In this document: one piece after another, positions 1-11,258 of the stretch
Numbering within the stretch: position 1 is the first letter of the stretch
How the letters are laid out: the number at the start of each line of letters is the position of its first letter
Assembly (NCBI RefSeq): GCF_028583425.1
Contig: NC_072796.1
Span: 125,523,464-125,587,463 of the forward strand
Source: Eublepharis macularius
Taxonomy: Eukaryota > Chordata > Lepidosauria > Squamata > Eublepharidae
DNA length: 64,000 bases
Direction of reading: 5' to 3'
The notes under the pieces: model-generated
The model's input: only the letters and a program-made list of their open reading frames with translations
The model's database searches: none
Told to the model about the DNA's origin: nothing
Program-made: the position numbers and the translations under genes

Positions 1-69
1 TATCTGCACCCTCCAGTCAAGACCCCGTTAAGCCAGCTCAGTTGAATTTGAACCTCTGATACTTGTACA

Positions 70-502
70 CAGGGCTCATTTCAAGGGGGAACGCACAGGA
101 ACACAGTTCCGGCAGTTCCCCAAAGAGGTCACGTCAGGTGGCCCCGCCCACCTGACTCTCAGCCATTTGGGGCCCGTTTCGGCCTAGATTGGGGCTAAAA
201 CGGCCTGGATCGGGCCTCTGACGGGTGGGGGATCACTCTCTCACTCAGCAGCGGCCCAATCCTGACCATTGTGTGCCCCCTTTCAGCCATTTTCAGCCCC
301 TTTTTGCCATTTTGGGCCCAATTTCGGCCCTGAATGGCCAGGATTGGGTCCAAAACAGCCAGAATAGGTCATGTCAGGGGGTGTGGCATATGCAAATCAA
401 TTATACTAATGACACACTTCCGGTGATGGCAAGAGGCATGGCATATGCTAATGAGTTATGCTAATGAGTTCTTACAGCTCTTTTTCTACGAAATGACCCC
501 TG
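70..502 (+). mobile_element. hAT-like nonautonomous element, ~430-bp family (copy A)
   Basis: The termini are CAGGGCTCATTTC and GAAATGACCCCTG. It is flanked by an 8-bp target duplication CTTGTACA (62-69) / CTTGTACC (503-510), 7 of 8 identical. The interior repeats phrases such as GGCCAAAAT and TGCTAATGAGTTATGC. Eight-base duplications and CAGGG ends are hAT hallmarks; no transposase is present. Confidence 0.85.
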
Positions 503-527
503 CTTGTACCCCATATTAGGGTGCAAG

Positions 528-745
528 AGCCAGTGTGATATAGTGGTTAGAGTGTCAGACGAGGATCTGGGAGATGTGGGTTCCAGTCTCCACCCGGTCA
601 TGTAAACTCTCTGAGTGACCTTGGGCCAGTCATACACTGTCAGCCTAACCTACCTCACAGGGTTGTTGTGATGATAAAATGGAGGAGGAGAGAACTATGT
701 TTTAAGCCCACTGGGGAGAAAGAGATGACTAAATAAAACTGAGTG
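528..745 (+). mobile_element. tRNA-derived SINE (MIR-like layout)
   Basis: It starts GAGCCAGTGTGATATAGTGG (A-box-like), has a B-box region GGGTTCCAGTCTCC, then GTGACCTTGGGCCAGTCA and the ACCTCACAGGGTTGTTGTGA block, and ends in an AT-rich tail. It is the common full-length SINE type of this window. Confidence 0.75.
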
Positions 746-1587
746 ATCCACAGTCAGGTTTCCTGACCTGTTAATTTTAATTATGAAAACAGCCGGGAGG
801 GCTCTGATTTGGATCAGGGCCAGCCTGGAAGGGTTTTTTTCTTATTTTTCTTACACAAACAAACCTCAAGTTTCTGACAGCCCAATAGAGGGGGGGGGGG
901 GAGACAGCTATAATGTGGGGTGACTGTGGGTTTTTCCTCCCTACTGATAAAGGGTCTGAGTAATTTCTCCCAGACAAATTAAGTGGGTAAAAAGACTCTT
1001 CACCCACGCAGAACATTTCTGCTTTAGTAGGGATTTGAACTTGCAGCTCTCATGGTCAAACTCAATGTGCTAACGACCATATCAGGATACTTGACTTGTT
1101 TTATATGGGGAGGCAGATGATGCAGCAGCTTTGCTGAGGCTCAGCCGCTGTGGATCTGGTTAGCTTCCGGATCAGAGATCCTCTGGGGGGAGGTATGCCA
1201 CCTTTGAGTTCCATGGCAGAAGAACATCTGGATATAAAATTAATAGATTTAATCAAGTGCAGACTGCATCCCCCTCACTGGTGAGTAACTGCAGAGTTCC
1301 TGTGTACTGGGGGATTAGGGAGAAGGGGTCTACACCTCCAAGAGTGACGTTTCCATACAGACTTAAGCCCTGAAATAATACACACACACACACATTTTTG
1401 GAAATTAATCTCTGTTGAGTTCACAGTAGAAGTGATCTTCTTTGCACCAGGGTTCCCCAGCTCACTGTTGGTTAGAAGAAATGCGTAAAAGGCAACATTG
1501 AAGTTGTTACATTGAGACGGATGCTTTTTCCATCTTCTCTATTGTAGATACTTTGCGGTTAACAAGTTTTTTTCTTCAAATTTCCAG

Positions 1588-1736
1588 GATTACCATGTTA
1601 TTTTACTTCATGTATCAAGTGGAAACCAGAACTTTATTTATGATCTTGACACAGTGCTACCTTTCCCATGCTCTTTTGACACTTATGTTGAAGAGGCCTT
1701 TAAATCGGATGATATTCTTGAGCCCGGATTTCGAAG
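1588..1736 (+). CDS. NTAQ1: NTAQ1 third-last coding exon
   Basis: The acceptor is TTTCCAG ending at 1587 and the donor is GTAAGA at 1737. The 149 bases encode 49 residues from DYHV to PGFR plus two bases of an Arg codon. The exon carries the catalytic His and Asp and the conserved stretch [11 protein letters not shown]. The preceding Trp codon must end the upstream exon, giving phase 0 at the acceptor. Confidence 0.93.
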
Positions 1737-4700
1737 GTAAGAATGTAAAGCACCAACCGTGGACACGCTGTGTGGTCTTTAGACTTATATGGGAACTTTT
1801 CATGACTTCGAGCTAAAGAATATCACTGAGGGGGGGGGAATATCCCATTAAGATAGGGCTGCCTGCCTCCAGGAGGTAAAAAAAAAGAGTGGAAAAACCA
1901 CAACCCAAACCATATTTATATGATTATTATTTGTCTTTGTATTAGCTTGTATGATAAATCTTGATTACCTGTTATATGAATTACTTATATATATATGCAC
2001 TATGTCACTTAAAATTAGACTTGTTTTGCAATTTATAGGAGTATATAATTGATTCTTTGATACTGTAGTTGCCTTCAGCCTGGGTTGTGGTTTTTCCACT
2101 CTGTTTTTTTGGCTCTGATTCCTGGGGCTGTCTGTTTTGTTAACCTCCAGGTGTTGGCTGGAGATCTCCTTGAATTACAACTGATCTCCAGGCAACAATC
2201 CAGTTCTCCTGGATAAAATGACTGCTTTGGAGGATGGGCAATATGGCATTATACCTTGCTGAGTTCCCTCCCCTCCCCAAAGCCTGCCCTCCCCAGATTC
2301 CACGTCCAGAATCTCCAGGAATTTCACAACCCTAAATGAAGCCTCTTAGAGGCAGTTGGCAACCTTAGGCAGAAGACTTTCCCCTCACCTACTAACTGGA
2401 GACGCTGGGGATTGAACCTGGGACCTTCAACCGTGCAAAACAGATCCCCTACCACTGAGCTATGTCCCTTCCCCAAATTCTTAGCAGCAGTCAGCCAGAG
2501 TGTTGGACCAGAACACCTCGTCACCACCAGCATTGCTGGCATTTTGGAAACTTCGGCTACACGTATTATTTTTGAAGGTATTTGCAGTCACAGAGCAAAT
2601 ACACTCTTCTTCAGCGACCGCTGCTGAGTGGCTTAGCCTTACCACGTGTCCACTAGAATGTTAGCCAGGTAGCTAGGCTGCCTGTTTCGTTCATTACTCT
2701 CTGGGAGCTGAGCTGCTGGCTTGAATATCATGTTCTTATGATGAGCCTTGGTCTGAGGTCTTCCAGGTGCATTCATGCTTTGAGACCAGCTGCAAACTAA
2801 AATAAAAACACTTAAGCGTTTCCCTTTGGAGTAGAACAGCAGCGAAGACACCCAGGAGAAAAATAGAGAATTTGAGCTGCAACCCTAAACCTTACTTTCC
2901 AGGAAGTAATGCGGGACGTATTTCTGAGTAGATCTTCTTATGATTTAAATCCCCACCACCACCTCCCGTTTGTCAATTTCACCTTGTTTTGTTTACCGTT
3001 TGATGAGATTAAGGTAAACTGGGATGAAAATGGGCCCAACCGTATCAGATTACAGACTGTAACGTAAAGACAACTAACAAGTAGGAGTTGCTTCAAATAC
3101 CACCGAATAATTGGCGTCATTGAGGTTGAGTTACACACGGAGTATGTAGAAGATTAAAAATAAAAGGTTGTCAGATATTGTTTTTTTCCTTCACTCTTCC
3201 AGGTCAATTTGACTTCCTATAAACTAAACTGGCATACAGATGTTATCTGTAAAATGCATGTGTTTAAAGCAGATTTTCACGGTTCAGGTTAAGTACACTT
3301 ATACAGTTTGATGCTTGGGATCAGTGTGTTGGATTCAGATGTTAACTGGAAAATACTACGAGCAGAATCCTATTAGGGCTGTCTGCCAAGGGTTATACAG
3401 CACGGGTCATTTAAGTCTTTGGCTTGCTTAGAAAAGTCCGAGCGGTTCGAGCTGATTTGTATCTGAAGACTTTTGCTTCCGACCGGTCCCATATGAGAGA
3501 TGCCAGTGGGAACTGGCTGAAGCCGCCTCCGCTTTACCCCTGCATTGAAACTGCAGGTAAGCTCCTGTTGTTGCCTCTTATCCAAACCAGACCCCACGGC
3601 GGTGGCTGCTTAACATATACTAAAGCAGGTGCAGCTGCTAAGCCTTTACGTCATTGACAGTGTGCTAAAAGCTGGGCTTTGATAGGAAAGCAACACGTCC
3701 CTTCCCAGCGCACTTGGATTTGGTATTGGGTCCAAGATCCAGGTGATTTTTCTATGGGGATCCATCACTTTGTCCCACCTAGATGTAGCTTTCTTGGTAG
3801 ATTAGTCATTGTTGGTTCAGATTGGATAAAGATGTCTACTTTGTGATATTTCCAGATGGGTGGGTATCTGCGGTCCCAAAGATACCCTTCTGCGCATCGT
3901 TGGGACCGCCTCTCCCTGTATGTGGGCCCAGACAATGCGCCGATCTGGAGACAAACAGCTATTAATGGTCCCTGGCTCCAGGGAGGCCCACCTAGCATCA
4001 ACCAGAGCCAGGGCCTTTTCAGTCCTGGCTCCAACCTGGTGGAACGCTCTGTCAAATGAGACCAGGGCCTGGCAGGATCTGTTATCCTTCCTCCAGGCCT
4101 TGTAAGTTGGAGCTGTTCTGCCAGGCGTATGGTTGATGCTGGGTAGGGCCCCCGCCAACCAAATAGAAATAGAATGGGGCCCTCCCTATCGGAGCATCCA
4201 CCTCCAAAACCTTTTCCCTTTAAGAAATTTTTCAGTGATAGTTGGATGAAGGATCCAATTACATATTCTGTGCCATTTGAAATTTTGTACTTGTCATTTT
4301 AAATTTTTAAATTTTAATGTATTTACTGTGATTTTAAATTGAGAAACTGTAAATTTTAATGTCTATGAATGTAATCCACCCTGAGCCTGCCGGTGCGGGG
4401 AGGGCAGAATAGAAATGGAAATAAATAAATAAATAAATAGCAATGTTGATCTATAGCAGCAAAACAAAACGGTGGCAGCTTAAGAACGAATTCAGGGGTC
4501 TCCAACCTTTCTAAGCCTGCAGGCACTTTGGGGGATTCTGGCATAGCATGTTGGGCGCAGCCACAAAGTGGTTGTCCCAAAAAGGCTTCTGTGGGAGGCG
4601 GAGGCAGTCACAAATCACTTCCTCAGCATACCTTCAGTCACACAGTGAATTTCTTGGGCTGTTATGGCAGCTGCTGCCAAAGCAATGTTTTTAATTATCA

Positions 4701-6083
4701 GCACAGCCAATCAAATCCTTAGTGGCCAATGAGAAGCCGTGCTGGGCAAAAGCATCACCTGACCCAGCCCGCTTTCTAAAAACTTTTGGGTGCCAGGAAA
4801 GGTTTCAATGGGTGCCCTGGACTAACCACGTTTTGTTACTGATATTGTTTTAAACAGGATTCTCCTTGTAACATCTCCCCCCCCCCCCCACAATACTTTT
4901 CTTTTTATGTGCAGCTTGAGTAGAAATACATCTGCCTAATAGACAAACATGCATCTGATAAAGTGAACGCAGATGCTAGAATACATTTTGTTAGTCTTTT
5001 AAGTGCCACAGGACTCCTGTTTTACATTGCCATGGCAGTGTCTATCTGTACTGCAAGGTATTGATAGGAATGCATGTTCCAGTTAGTCTTGCCATTATTT
5101 ATTTATCTCACTTATTTATAGCCAGACTTTCTTATTGAGACTCAGGGAGGTTTACAGAGGATTATTTATTTTATTTTATTTGACTCATATCCCGCCCTCC
5201 CCACGAATGGGCTCAGGGCGGCTCACATCATAATTAAAACACAATAAATTGATAGTCAACTTTAAAAACAGATTTAAAAGCTTATATTAAAACACTCTGG
5301 TGCCATTATATATAGGCTACTATAGGATACTACTATAATAGTATCCTATTATATATAGGATACTAATAAAAGACCTGCATAGGTCATAGCTGTGGGTAAA
5401 ACGCATAGCCGAGAGCAGTCATAGAAGAGATAGCGATCTTAGATAGGATAAGGGGGGACACCCGCTGGTCCTCAACCAAAGGCCTGGTGGAACATCTCCG
5501 TTTTACAGGCCCTGTGGAACTGTTATAGGTCCCACAGGGCCCGGATCTCCAGCGGGAGAGTGTTCCACCAGGCTGGGGCCAGGGCAGAAAAAGCCCTGGC
5601 CCTGGTGGAGGCCAGCCAGATGTCCCTTGGGCCGGGGACCACCTGGAGTTGTTTATGCATCTCCTCTAGTGCTTCTGGACTAAGGCCTGTGACTGTGGAA
5701 AAAGTGACAACTCTTTTGACTTCATCTCTCTTTTAACATCCCCTTTTTCCACAGCCAAGCTCCGCCTTCCCACCATCCTTTTTTGCTTGCTGTTAGCTAA
5801 TGTTTAGCAGGTTTAACCATCAGTCCTGGGTCTGTTTCTCATATACACATCAAGGAACAAAGCTTCCTAGCACATAAGCACCTGGCCTTCAGAAGCTGTC
5901 TGCAAACAACTAAATTGCCCAGAAGGCTCCACATTTCGGATTCCTTCTCTCGCTCTCCATTTTTCTTTCTTTTTAGATTTCAAGATGAACCTGGACGATT
6001 TCATCAGTATGAATCCAGCTGTAGGATGTGGGTCTGTGTTCCCACTCCCCGAATTCGTGCATGGGTTTGGCAATCAGAGCTGA
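1588..6083 (+). CDS. NTAQ1: NTAQ1 (WDYHV1) spliced coding region, last three exons only (5' part lies before the window)
   Basis: Protein N-terminal glutamine amidohydrolase converts an N-terminal Gln to Glu and so feeds proteins into the Arg/N-degron degradation pathway; it is a monomeric cytosolic/nuclear enzyme. Three exons on the + strand (1588-1736, 3432-3556, 5977-6083) join in phase to 126 codons plus TGA and align with the C-terminal three fifths of the roughly 205-residue vertebrate protein. The first exon opens with DYHV, the remainder of the WDYHV motif that gave the gene its old name. The family's catalytic triad is Cys28, His81 and Asp97 in human numbering: the His is in DYHV (1594-1596) and the Asp in FIYDLD (1642-1644). 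The Cys-bearing exons must lie upstream of base 1. The C-terminal tail (VFPLPEF.HGFGNQS) diverges from mammals and is one residue shorter. Identification is from recalled family sequence. Confidence 0.93.
1886..2102. repeat. Inverted-repeat pair, 22-bp arms
   Basis: The arms at 1886-1907 and 2081-2102 are exact reverse complements containing GAGTGGAAAAACC, extended outward by A and T runs. The interior is very AT-rich. It may be the ends of a short DNA element inserted next to the TAGGGTTG-type copy. Confidence 0.6.
2125..2337 (+). mobile_element. TAGGGTTG-type hAT-like element (~200-bp family), degraded
   Basis: It contains AACCTCCAGG...GGCTGGAGATCTCC, then CCTCCCCAAAGCC and the right end CACAACCCTAA. 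This is the same layout as the better-preserved copy at 43204-43406. The left terminus is damaged. Confidence 0.65.
2345..2475 (-). mobile_element. tRNA-derived SINE, second type (fragment)
   Basis: On the - strand it reads AGCTCAGTGGTAGGGGATCTG...AGGTCCCAGGTTCAATCCCC, giving clear A- and B-box sequences, then a shortened body. Confidence 0.7.
3432..3556 (+). CDS. NTAQ1: NTAQ1 penultimate coding exon
   Basis: The acceptor is TTGCTTAG ending at 3431 and the donor is GTAAGC at 3557. The first base completes the split Arg codon, then the frame reads [12 protein letters not shown] and contains FASDRSHM and the proline-rich [10 protein letters not shown] typical of the family. One base is left over for the next exon. 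An open frame runs a little past the donor into the intron; the family alignment shows that extension is not coding. Confidence 0.93.
3835..4440 (+). mobile_element. L2/CR1-type LINE, 3' end of ORF2 plus 3'UTR
   Basis: In frame 3856-4059 the translation contains [15 protein letters not shown], and an adjacent frame gives [16 protein letters not shown], the C-terminal block of L2/CR1 reverse-transcriptase ORFs, so the reading frame is broken. It ends with the family's CCACCCTGAGCCTGC...GGGAGGGCAGAATA and an AAATAAATAAATAAATAG tail. Confidence 0.75.
5150..5690 (-). mobile_element. L2/CR1-type LINE, 3' end
   Basis: On the - strand: GGCCTCCACCAGGGCCAGGG...CCTGGTGGAACACTCTCCCG (the LVEHSP-like C-terminal block), then a 3'UTR ending GCCCTGAGCCCATTCGTGGG and an AT tail at about 5165. 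A 30-bp self-complementary run (about 5310-5350, TATAGGATAC) lies inside. Confidence 0.75.
5977..6083 (+). CDS. NTAQ1: NTAQ1 last coding exon
   Basis: A strong polypyrimidine tract and TTTTTAG precede 5977. The split Asp codon is completed and the frame reads [13 protein letters not shown], matching the family's C-terminal MNLNDFISM block, then runs to TGA at 6081-6083. The tail after VGCGSV is less conserved. An overlapping open frame here (5915-6109) is a different reading frame and is not coding. Confidence 0.92.
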
Positions 6084-6225
6084 TTTCAGCTTACAATGAA
6101 GGACAGTGAAATCATTCCAGTTGGAGCATCGCTTTGAAGACGCCAGTCTATTTATTGATTTTAATTTGTTGGAATAATATTATTTGTTGCACTTTTGGAA
6201 ATAAAAATCATGTGTTAAACTAAGT
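6084..6225 (+). other. NTAQ1: NTAQ1 3'UTR with polyadenylation signal
   Basis: A short AT-rich stretch follows the TGA. AATAAA is at 6200-6205, about 120 bases after the stop, so a compact 3'UTR ending around 6215-6225 is inferred. Confidence 0.65.
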
Positions 6226-7116
6226 ACAATTTTTAAAAATTTTTGAAGCTTCAAGACATCCTCCGAAGTATTTGCTTATAAAGTCTTTTATTAGGACTAA
6301 CAAAACAATGACACAAAAAGCTGTTAAGCTTATGAATTCTACGTAATAAGCTGTCACGTTGAACTTACTTATATTCATTTACTTTCTGCTTTCCCCCCCT
6401 CAATAAGTTCCCAAAGCAGCTTACATTGTTCTTCTCTCTTTTATCCTCACAACAACCCTGTGAGGTAGATTAACAATGATTTCAATGGGCTTAGGCTGGA
6501 GTAACTCTGTTTAGGATTGCACTGTAAATTGAGAGTGTGACTGGCTCAAAGTCACGGTGCAGTTGTGGGGAAGATATATGTTCCATCCCTTAATTTGAAG
6601 GCTTTAAAAGAGCTGTTGTAAGGATAAAATAACGGAGATGGAGAATGGCTTATGCAAAGGCAGGATACAAATTTCTCAAATGAATTGATAACAAGGTCGT
6701 GGGGGAATATTATTTTCTAGAACAAGACCGAACAGATACATTGTTATACACTGAATATCACATCAGAACTGAGTTATGAACTGGAGGGCTAGAGGTAATA
6801 AGGCTATTTTACAGTTAATATATTTTGGCTGGGGGAGGGTGCAGAAAAATTGAGCTCTTAGGATGTAGTTTCAGATGTGACCAGCAGAGAGAGATGTTAG
6901 TATCTTGAAAATTCCTATTCACATATTTTACTTCAAGCTGGAAACAGAGCATTTTCCAGAGAATATAAAGTAGTATAGTAAAGATCCTTATCCCATTATG
7001 GTATCTGGGACAGGTTTTGTAGATTTGAAGAAACCTATCCAGGGCCACCAGAAAACAGTTGAGGTGACAGGCAAAATAACAACTCTAGTGTGTCACTTGT
7101 AGCCCTCTTTGAAATG
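6226..7116. other. Intergenic DNA 3' of NTAQ1, with a reversed SINE
   Basis: Between about 6360 and 6660 lie pieces of a MIR-like SINE on the - strand (CACAACAACCCTGTGAGGTA). They are split by a unit like that at 38726-38813 (CTTAGGCTGGAGTAACTCTG, about 6477-6530). The remainder shows nothing recognisable. Confidence 0.55.
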
Positions 7117-7124
7117 ACGATAGC

Positions 7125-7556
7125 CAGGGCTCATTTCAAGGGGGAACACGCAGGAACGCAGTTCCAGCAGTTCCCCAAAGAGGTTACATGGCAGGTGGCC
7201 CTGCCCACCTGACTCTCGGCTATTTTGGGCCTGTTTCGTCCTGGATTTGGGCCAAAACAGCCCAGATCGGGCCTCTGACGGGTGGTGGATCACTCTCCTG
7301 CTCAGCAGCGGCCCAATCCTGACCATTTTGGGCCCTTTTCGGCCATTTTCAGCCCCTTTTTGCCATTTTGGGCCCAATTTCCGTCCTGAATGGCCAGGAT
7401 TGGGTCCAAAACAGCCAGGATCGGTGATGTCAGGGGGTGTGGCATATGCAAATTAGTTATGCTAATGACACATTTTTGGTGATGTCAAGGGGCATGGCAT
7501 ATGCTAATGAGTTATGCTAATGAGTTCCTCCAACTCTTTTTCTACAAAATGACCCG
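7125..7556 (+). mobile_element. hAT-like nonautonomous element, ~430-bp family (copy B)
   Basis: Same family as copy A. The 8-bp target duplication ACGATAGC is exact at 7117-7124 and 7557-7564. The right terminus has lost its last bases (GACCCG instead of GACCCCTG). Confidence 0.85.
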
Positions 7557-7689
7557 ACGATAGCCACAACCACAGATAGTGATGGCCACTAGTTTAGACA
7601 GTCTTTTAAAAGGATCGAAGAAAGTCATGGAGGATAGCTCAGTCAACTGCTTACCTAGAAGGGCCAAATACTGCCTTCATCTTCAGAGG

Positions 7690-7980
7690 CAGTAGGTAAA
7701 GGTAGTGCAAGCACTGAGCCATTATTGACCCAGGGGGGGACGTCGCATCACAACGTTTCCTTGGCAGACCTTTAGTTACGGGGTGGTTTGCCATTGTCTT
7801 CCCCAGTCATCTACACTTTACCCCCAGAAAACTGAGTACTCATTTTACCGACCTTGGACGGATGGAAGGCTGACTCAACCTTGATCCGGCTACCTGAACC
7901 TAGCTTCCGCCAGGATCGAACTCAGGTCATGAGCAGAGCTTGGGCTGCAGTACTGCAGCTTACCATTCTGCGCCATGGGC
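7690..7980 (-). mobile_element. tRNA-derived SINE with BovB-like 3' region
   Basis: On the - strand it begins GCCCATGGCGCAGAATGGTA (A box) with GAGTTCGATCCTGGCGG (B box), then CGGTAAAATGAGTACTCAG, GTGTAGATGACTGGGGAAG and AATGGCAAACCACCCC. It is the intact reference for the rearranged copy at 40877-41171. Confidence 0.8.
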
Positions 7981-7984
7981 TTTT

Positions 7985-9480
7985 ACTACCACGGGGCTCT
8001 TACTACCTCTGAATAACATTTGCTGTGGTGGGGGGACTATTGCTTTCACATGTGGCCACTGTGGAAAAGATGCTGGACTGCATGGATGGACCCGTTGTCA
8101 AATCCAGCAAGGCTCTTTATACTCTGTACTGGAATGAATTTATAACAGCCATGATACAAATAGATTTCCTTGTATAAATTCCACATGGGTATTTTTAAAA
8201 CCCTCTGGATCATTCTGTCTCCTAGTAAGTGTTGAATAGCTCCCTTTCTGAAGGTGCTTTGATTTTTTTTTCTGTAGTGCTGTATTTGATTATGGAGTGA
8301 AAGGAGGTTTTCCTACATCGTAACTGTGAGCTCAGAAGCTTTTCTGTTCTGAGACCTCTCTTTAATCAGGGGAAGGTTAATACAGCATTCTGCCACTAGG
8401 TGTCACTATTTGCAAATAGGAGAGCAAATCTGTAATTCTCTATGTATTTGTCTGATAGCTAACTTGAGCAGAGGATGGCAAGTTAAGGTTGCAAGAATGT
8501 GCTGTACATTCATGCATCATGATTTGCAACAGGCTTAACTAGGGTTGCCTGCAATCCAGATTTTAAAAAAATGTCTAGCCTCTTTAATAAAGGCTAAATG
8601 GATATTATTTCTCTCTATGCCATGAAAAGCTTCAACTGCCCATTTCCTCACATTAAGCCTCTATTAAACAGGCAGGAAACTTTTTCTCCAGATTGTTGGC
8701 ACCTTTAGGCTTAATGGTCAAAATCCATCAAAGCCGCAAAGGGAATCATATCCAAATTAAAAGAAAGTTAATACTCAGTTATATAAAGTATTATTAGTGA
8801 CATGGAAAACATCACCAACCAACCATCCTTTTTTTCCCACTGGATTGAATAGGGTCCAGGCCACCCCCACACTGGGCCATGTGAAAATATTACCCTTTAT
8901 TATATTTGGACCTTTCGGTTACCAGAAAATGATAAAAATAGAGCTTTCCCAGTGGGATGAAAGGAAAGGAACTAACGTGTAAGCCGTAACAGGAATGTTT
9001 GTGCATATGTGAATTCCCCCCCTCCCCCATGCTTCACAACAGTGCTTAATTTGGGCCTGACCAAATTTACTCCAGAGTAATGATACCGCCTTCCATAAGC
9101 CTTATGTGACATGAACAGGTTGAAGGTTGCAGTGCTGTACTTCTGGTTGTGGGATTTAAAGAGGGGAGGAGTATTTTCAGCCATTTCAAAATACAATTCT
9201 GAAGCGAACTCTGTTTTTTCCAAGCAGTCAAAAACTCAGCAAAATGAGTTTTTAACATCTCCACTTACTCTGTAATGCAAGACATTTCCTGTTCCTCTCC
9301 TAGTGCTGCTCCCACCCAACAAGACTGTCTAGACACCCTTCTAAACTGTTATTAAGTTTGCTGCATTCCACCATTGGGTTAAAAATAGAGGGTTCGTAAG
9401 TATGAGGATTGTGGTGAAAGAAAAATTGCAGGTTGTGGTTCAGTCCCAGGAGGGTTTTGTTGTCCCTTTAATTTGCATGA
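7985..9480. other. Intergenic stretch, nothing recognised
   Basis: Read on both strands; no exon-like, RNA-like or clearly repetitive structure is visible. The short open frames match nothing known. Confidence 0.5.
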
Positions 9481-9487
9481 AAAAGGA

Positions 9488-9610
9488 CTGGAGGAAATCT
9501 TCAGGTGGTTAGCCGTGTTGATCTGTAGTAGAAGAGTAAGATTCAGATCCAGTTGCACTTTAGGGATCAACTAGATTTCTAAGGTAGGAGCTTTCAAGAG
9601 TCAAAGTTTA
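9488..9610 (-). repeat. Fragment of the AGTCCAGTAGCACC-type dispersed repeat
   Basis: On the - strand it reads TTGACTCTTGAAAGCTCCTACC...CTAAAGTGCAACTGGATC...TACAGATCAACACGGCTAA, the same order as copies at 24458-24925 and 55010-55105. Confidence 0.55.
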
Positions 9611-9882
9611 CAGAGCATTGTAGCAAAATGTACGTATTTTATATTTGTTTAAATACACTATCAATTTGCATTGAAGGCTCCAATAAAATCATTCATGTTC
9701 TTTCAGCAGCAGACTTCTCAGACTTATGGAATTATAGTGTACTTACAGTGATATCTAGATTTCAACCATAAAGCAATTTATTTCTTGTTTGACTGGCAGA
9801 GCTTCCCTCAGAGAATCATGGGAAATGTAGTTTGGCAAGGGCGTTGAGCGGTAAGAGATCCTACTCCTTAGTACCACATAAC

Positions 9883-10292
9883 CAGGGGTCATTTTGTAGA
9901 AAAAGAGCTGGAGGAACTCATTAGCATAACTCATTAGCATATGTCACACCCCCTGCCATCACCAGAAGTGTGTCATTAGCATAACTGATTTGCCTATGCC
10001 ACACCCCCTGACATCACCTATCCTGGCTGTTTTGGACCCAATCCTGGCCATTCAGGGCCAAAATTGGGCCCCAAATGGCAAAAAGGGGCTGAAAATGGTC
10101 AGGATCGGGCCGCTGCTGAGTGGAACAGTGATCCACCACCCGTCAGAGGCCCGATCTGGGCTGTTTCAGCCCCAATCCAGGCTGAAATGGGCCCCAAATG
10201 GCTGAGAAGTGGGCGGGGGCACCTGACATGTGACCTCTTTGGGGAACTGCCGGAAGTGCGTTCTTGCGTGTTCCCTCTCGAAATGAGCCCTA
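9883..10292 (-). mobile_element. hAT-like nonautonomous element, ~430-bp family (copy C)
   Basis: Reverse orientation. The exact 8-bp target duplication is CACATAAC at 9875-9882 and 10293-10300. The termini are CAGGGGTCATTTTG and GAAATGAGCCCTA. Confidence 0.88.
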
Positions 10293-10589
10293 CACATAAC
10301 TACATCTCAAAGAGGTTCCTTGGAAAAAAGGAAAGACTAATACATGAGTTTAATTCTGTGCTCTTGATATGTGGCACATTTATAGCAAGGGCAACTTGAT
10401 CTCGTGATTTTTGTCCAGCATAACTCAAGTACCCGTTGATTCTCAGACCAAATATTTTAGTTGGGAAGGCAAATGTTGCTTATGATTCTGGTGATGAGAA
10501 GAACGCAGTCAGTCAGTGGCCTCGCCGTGAAGGCCGGTCCCCAAAAACACACACAGGATGTTTCTCCTAGAAGCCAGGCCAATGGCCCA

Positions 10590-10755
10590 TCTACGTTCAT
10601 CATCGCCAGGTCTCCCAGAAACTCAAACAGAGACAGGCCTTTCCAGCACCTATTACCCACAATCCTTCAACTGGCAATGCCAAGGATCAAAAATGGGTCC
10701 TCCTGTTTACAAAACACATCCTCTACTACCATCAGGCCATGTCCCTTTTCTTAAT
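10590..10755 (-). mobile_element. tRNA-derived SINE, second type (degraded)
   Basis: The order of blocks on the - strand (a degraded A-box region near 10740, B-box remnant near 10685, then CTGGAAAGGCCTGTCTCTG) matches the second SINE type. It is too diverged for precise ends. Confidence 0.45.
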
Positions 10756-11210
10756 TGCCTTCAAGCCGGAGGCACACCAGAATGCTGTGTTCCCCCAAAT
10801 TCTAGAGTTATCCAAAATCAGGCAGCATGAAGCCAGAAGTCCGAACCCTCTGAAGCAGTGGGAGACAGCAGGTGTAACGTTTTGCCATGTAAGTAAGTTG
10901 GCGTATTTTATTTCTACTAATTTAGGTTGGGGTTTACTGTGGTTAAAAACGCAGGCCGCTCGAGTAAGAATTCTGAATGGGTCAGTGAAGTGGGATGATA
11001 GCTTAACCGGTTAAGGAGCGGTTAGAGCTGCAGGTTTTAGAGAGGGGTACAGAGGGGAAGAGTTGAAAGCTGCTCTGAGGGAAAGAGGAAGAAGTGAGGT
11101 GCTGTAATCTGAGCAAAGTCTGTGTTTTCTTTATGGTTATGATGAACCTAAGTGGCAACTGGTGGTGACTAGAAACTTGTGAAAACCTTTATCTATCTTG
11201 AAACATTATG

Positions 11211-11211
11211 C

Positions 11212-11254
<43 letters not shown>
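11211..11254. repeat. (GT)n microsatellite forming the BovB 3' tail
   Basis: About 20 GT dinucleotides directly abut the BovB 3' end and the target-site duplication. Confidence 0.9.

Positions 11255-11258
<4 letters not shown>

Larger units (their letters stand above)
1..1587 (+). other. NTAQ1: NTAQ1 intron (3' part)
   Basis: No NTAQ1 coding sequence is found before 1588. The stretch holds a 433-bp hAT-like element, a tRNA-type SINE and a short CA run (about 1380-1395). The rest, about 760-1540, shows nothing recognisable. Confidence 0.7.
1737..3431 (+). other. NTAQ1: NTAQ1 intron between third-last and penultimate exons
   Basis: It contains an inverted-repeat pair (1886-1907 / 2081-2102), a TAGGGTTG-type element (about 2125-2337) and a reversed SINE (about 2345-2475). 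From 2480 to 3431 nothing is recognised. Confidence 0.75.
3557..5976 (+). other. NTAQ1: NTAQ1 last intron
   Basis: It holds two L2/CR1-type LINE 3' ends in opposite orientation (3835-4440 on +, 5150-5690 on -). Nothing is recognised at 4445-4980; a small fragment of the AGTCCAGTAGCACC-type repeat may be at 4990-5030. Confidence 0.75.

Noticed and set aside
3424-3657. Treating the whole 77-codon open frame as an NTAQ1 exon
   Set aside because: Family alignment and a GTAAGC donor place the exon end at 3556; the rest is intronic read-through.
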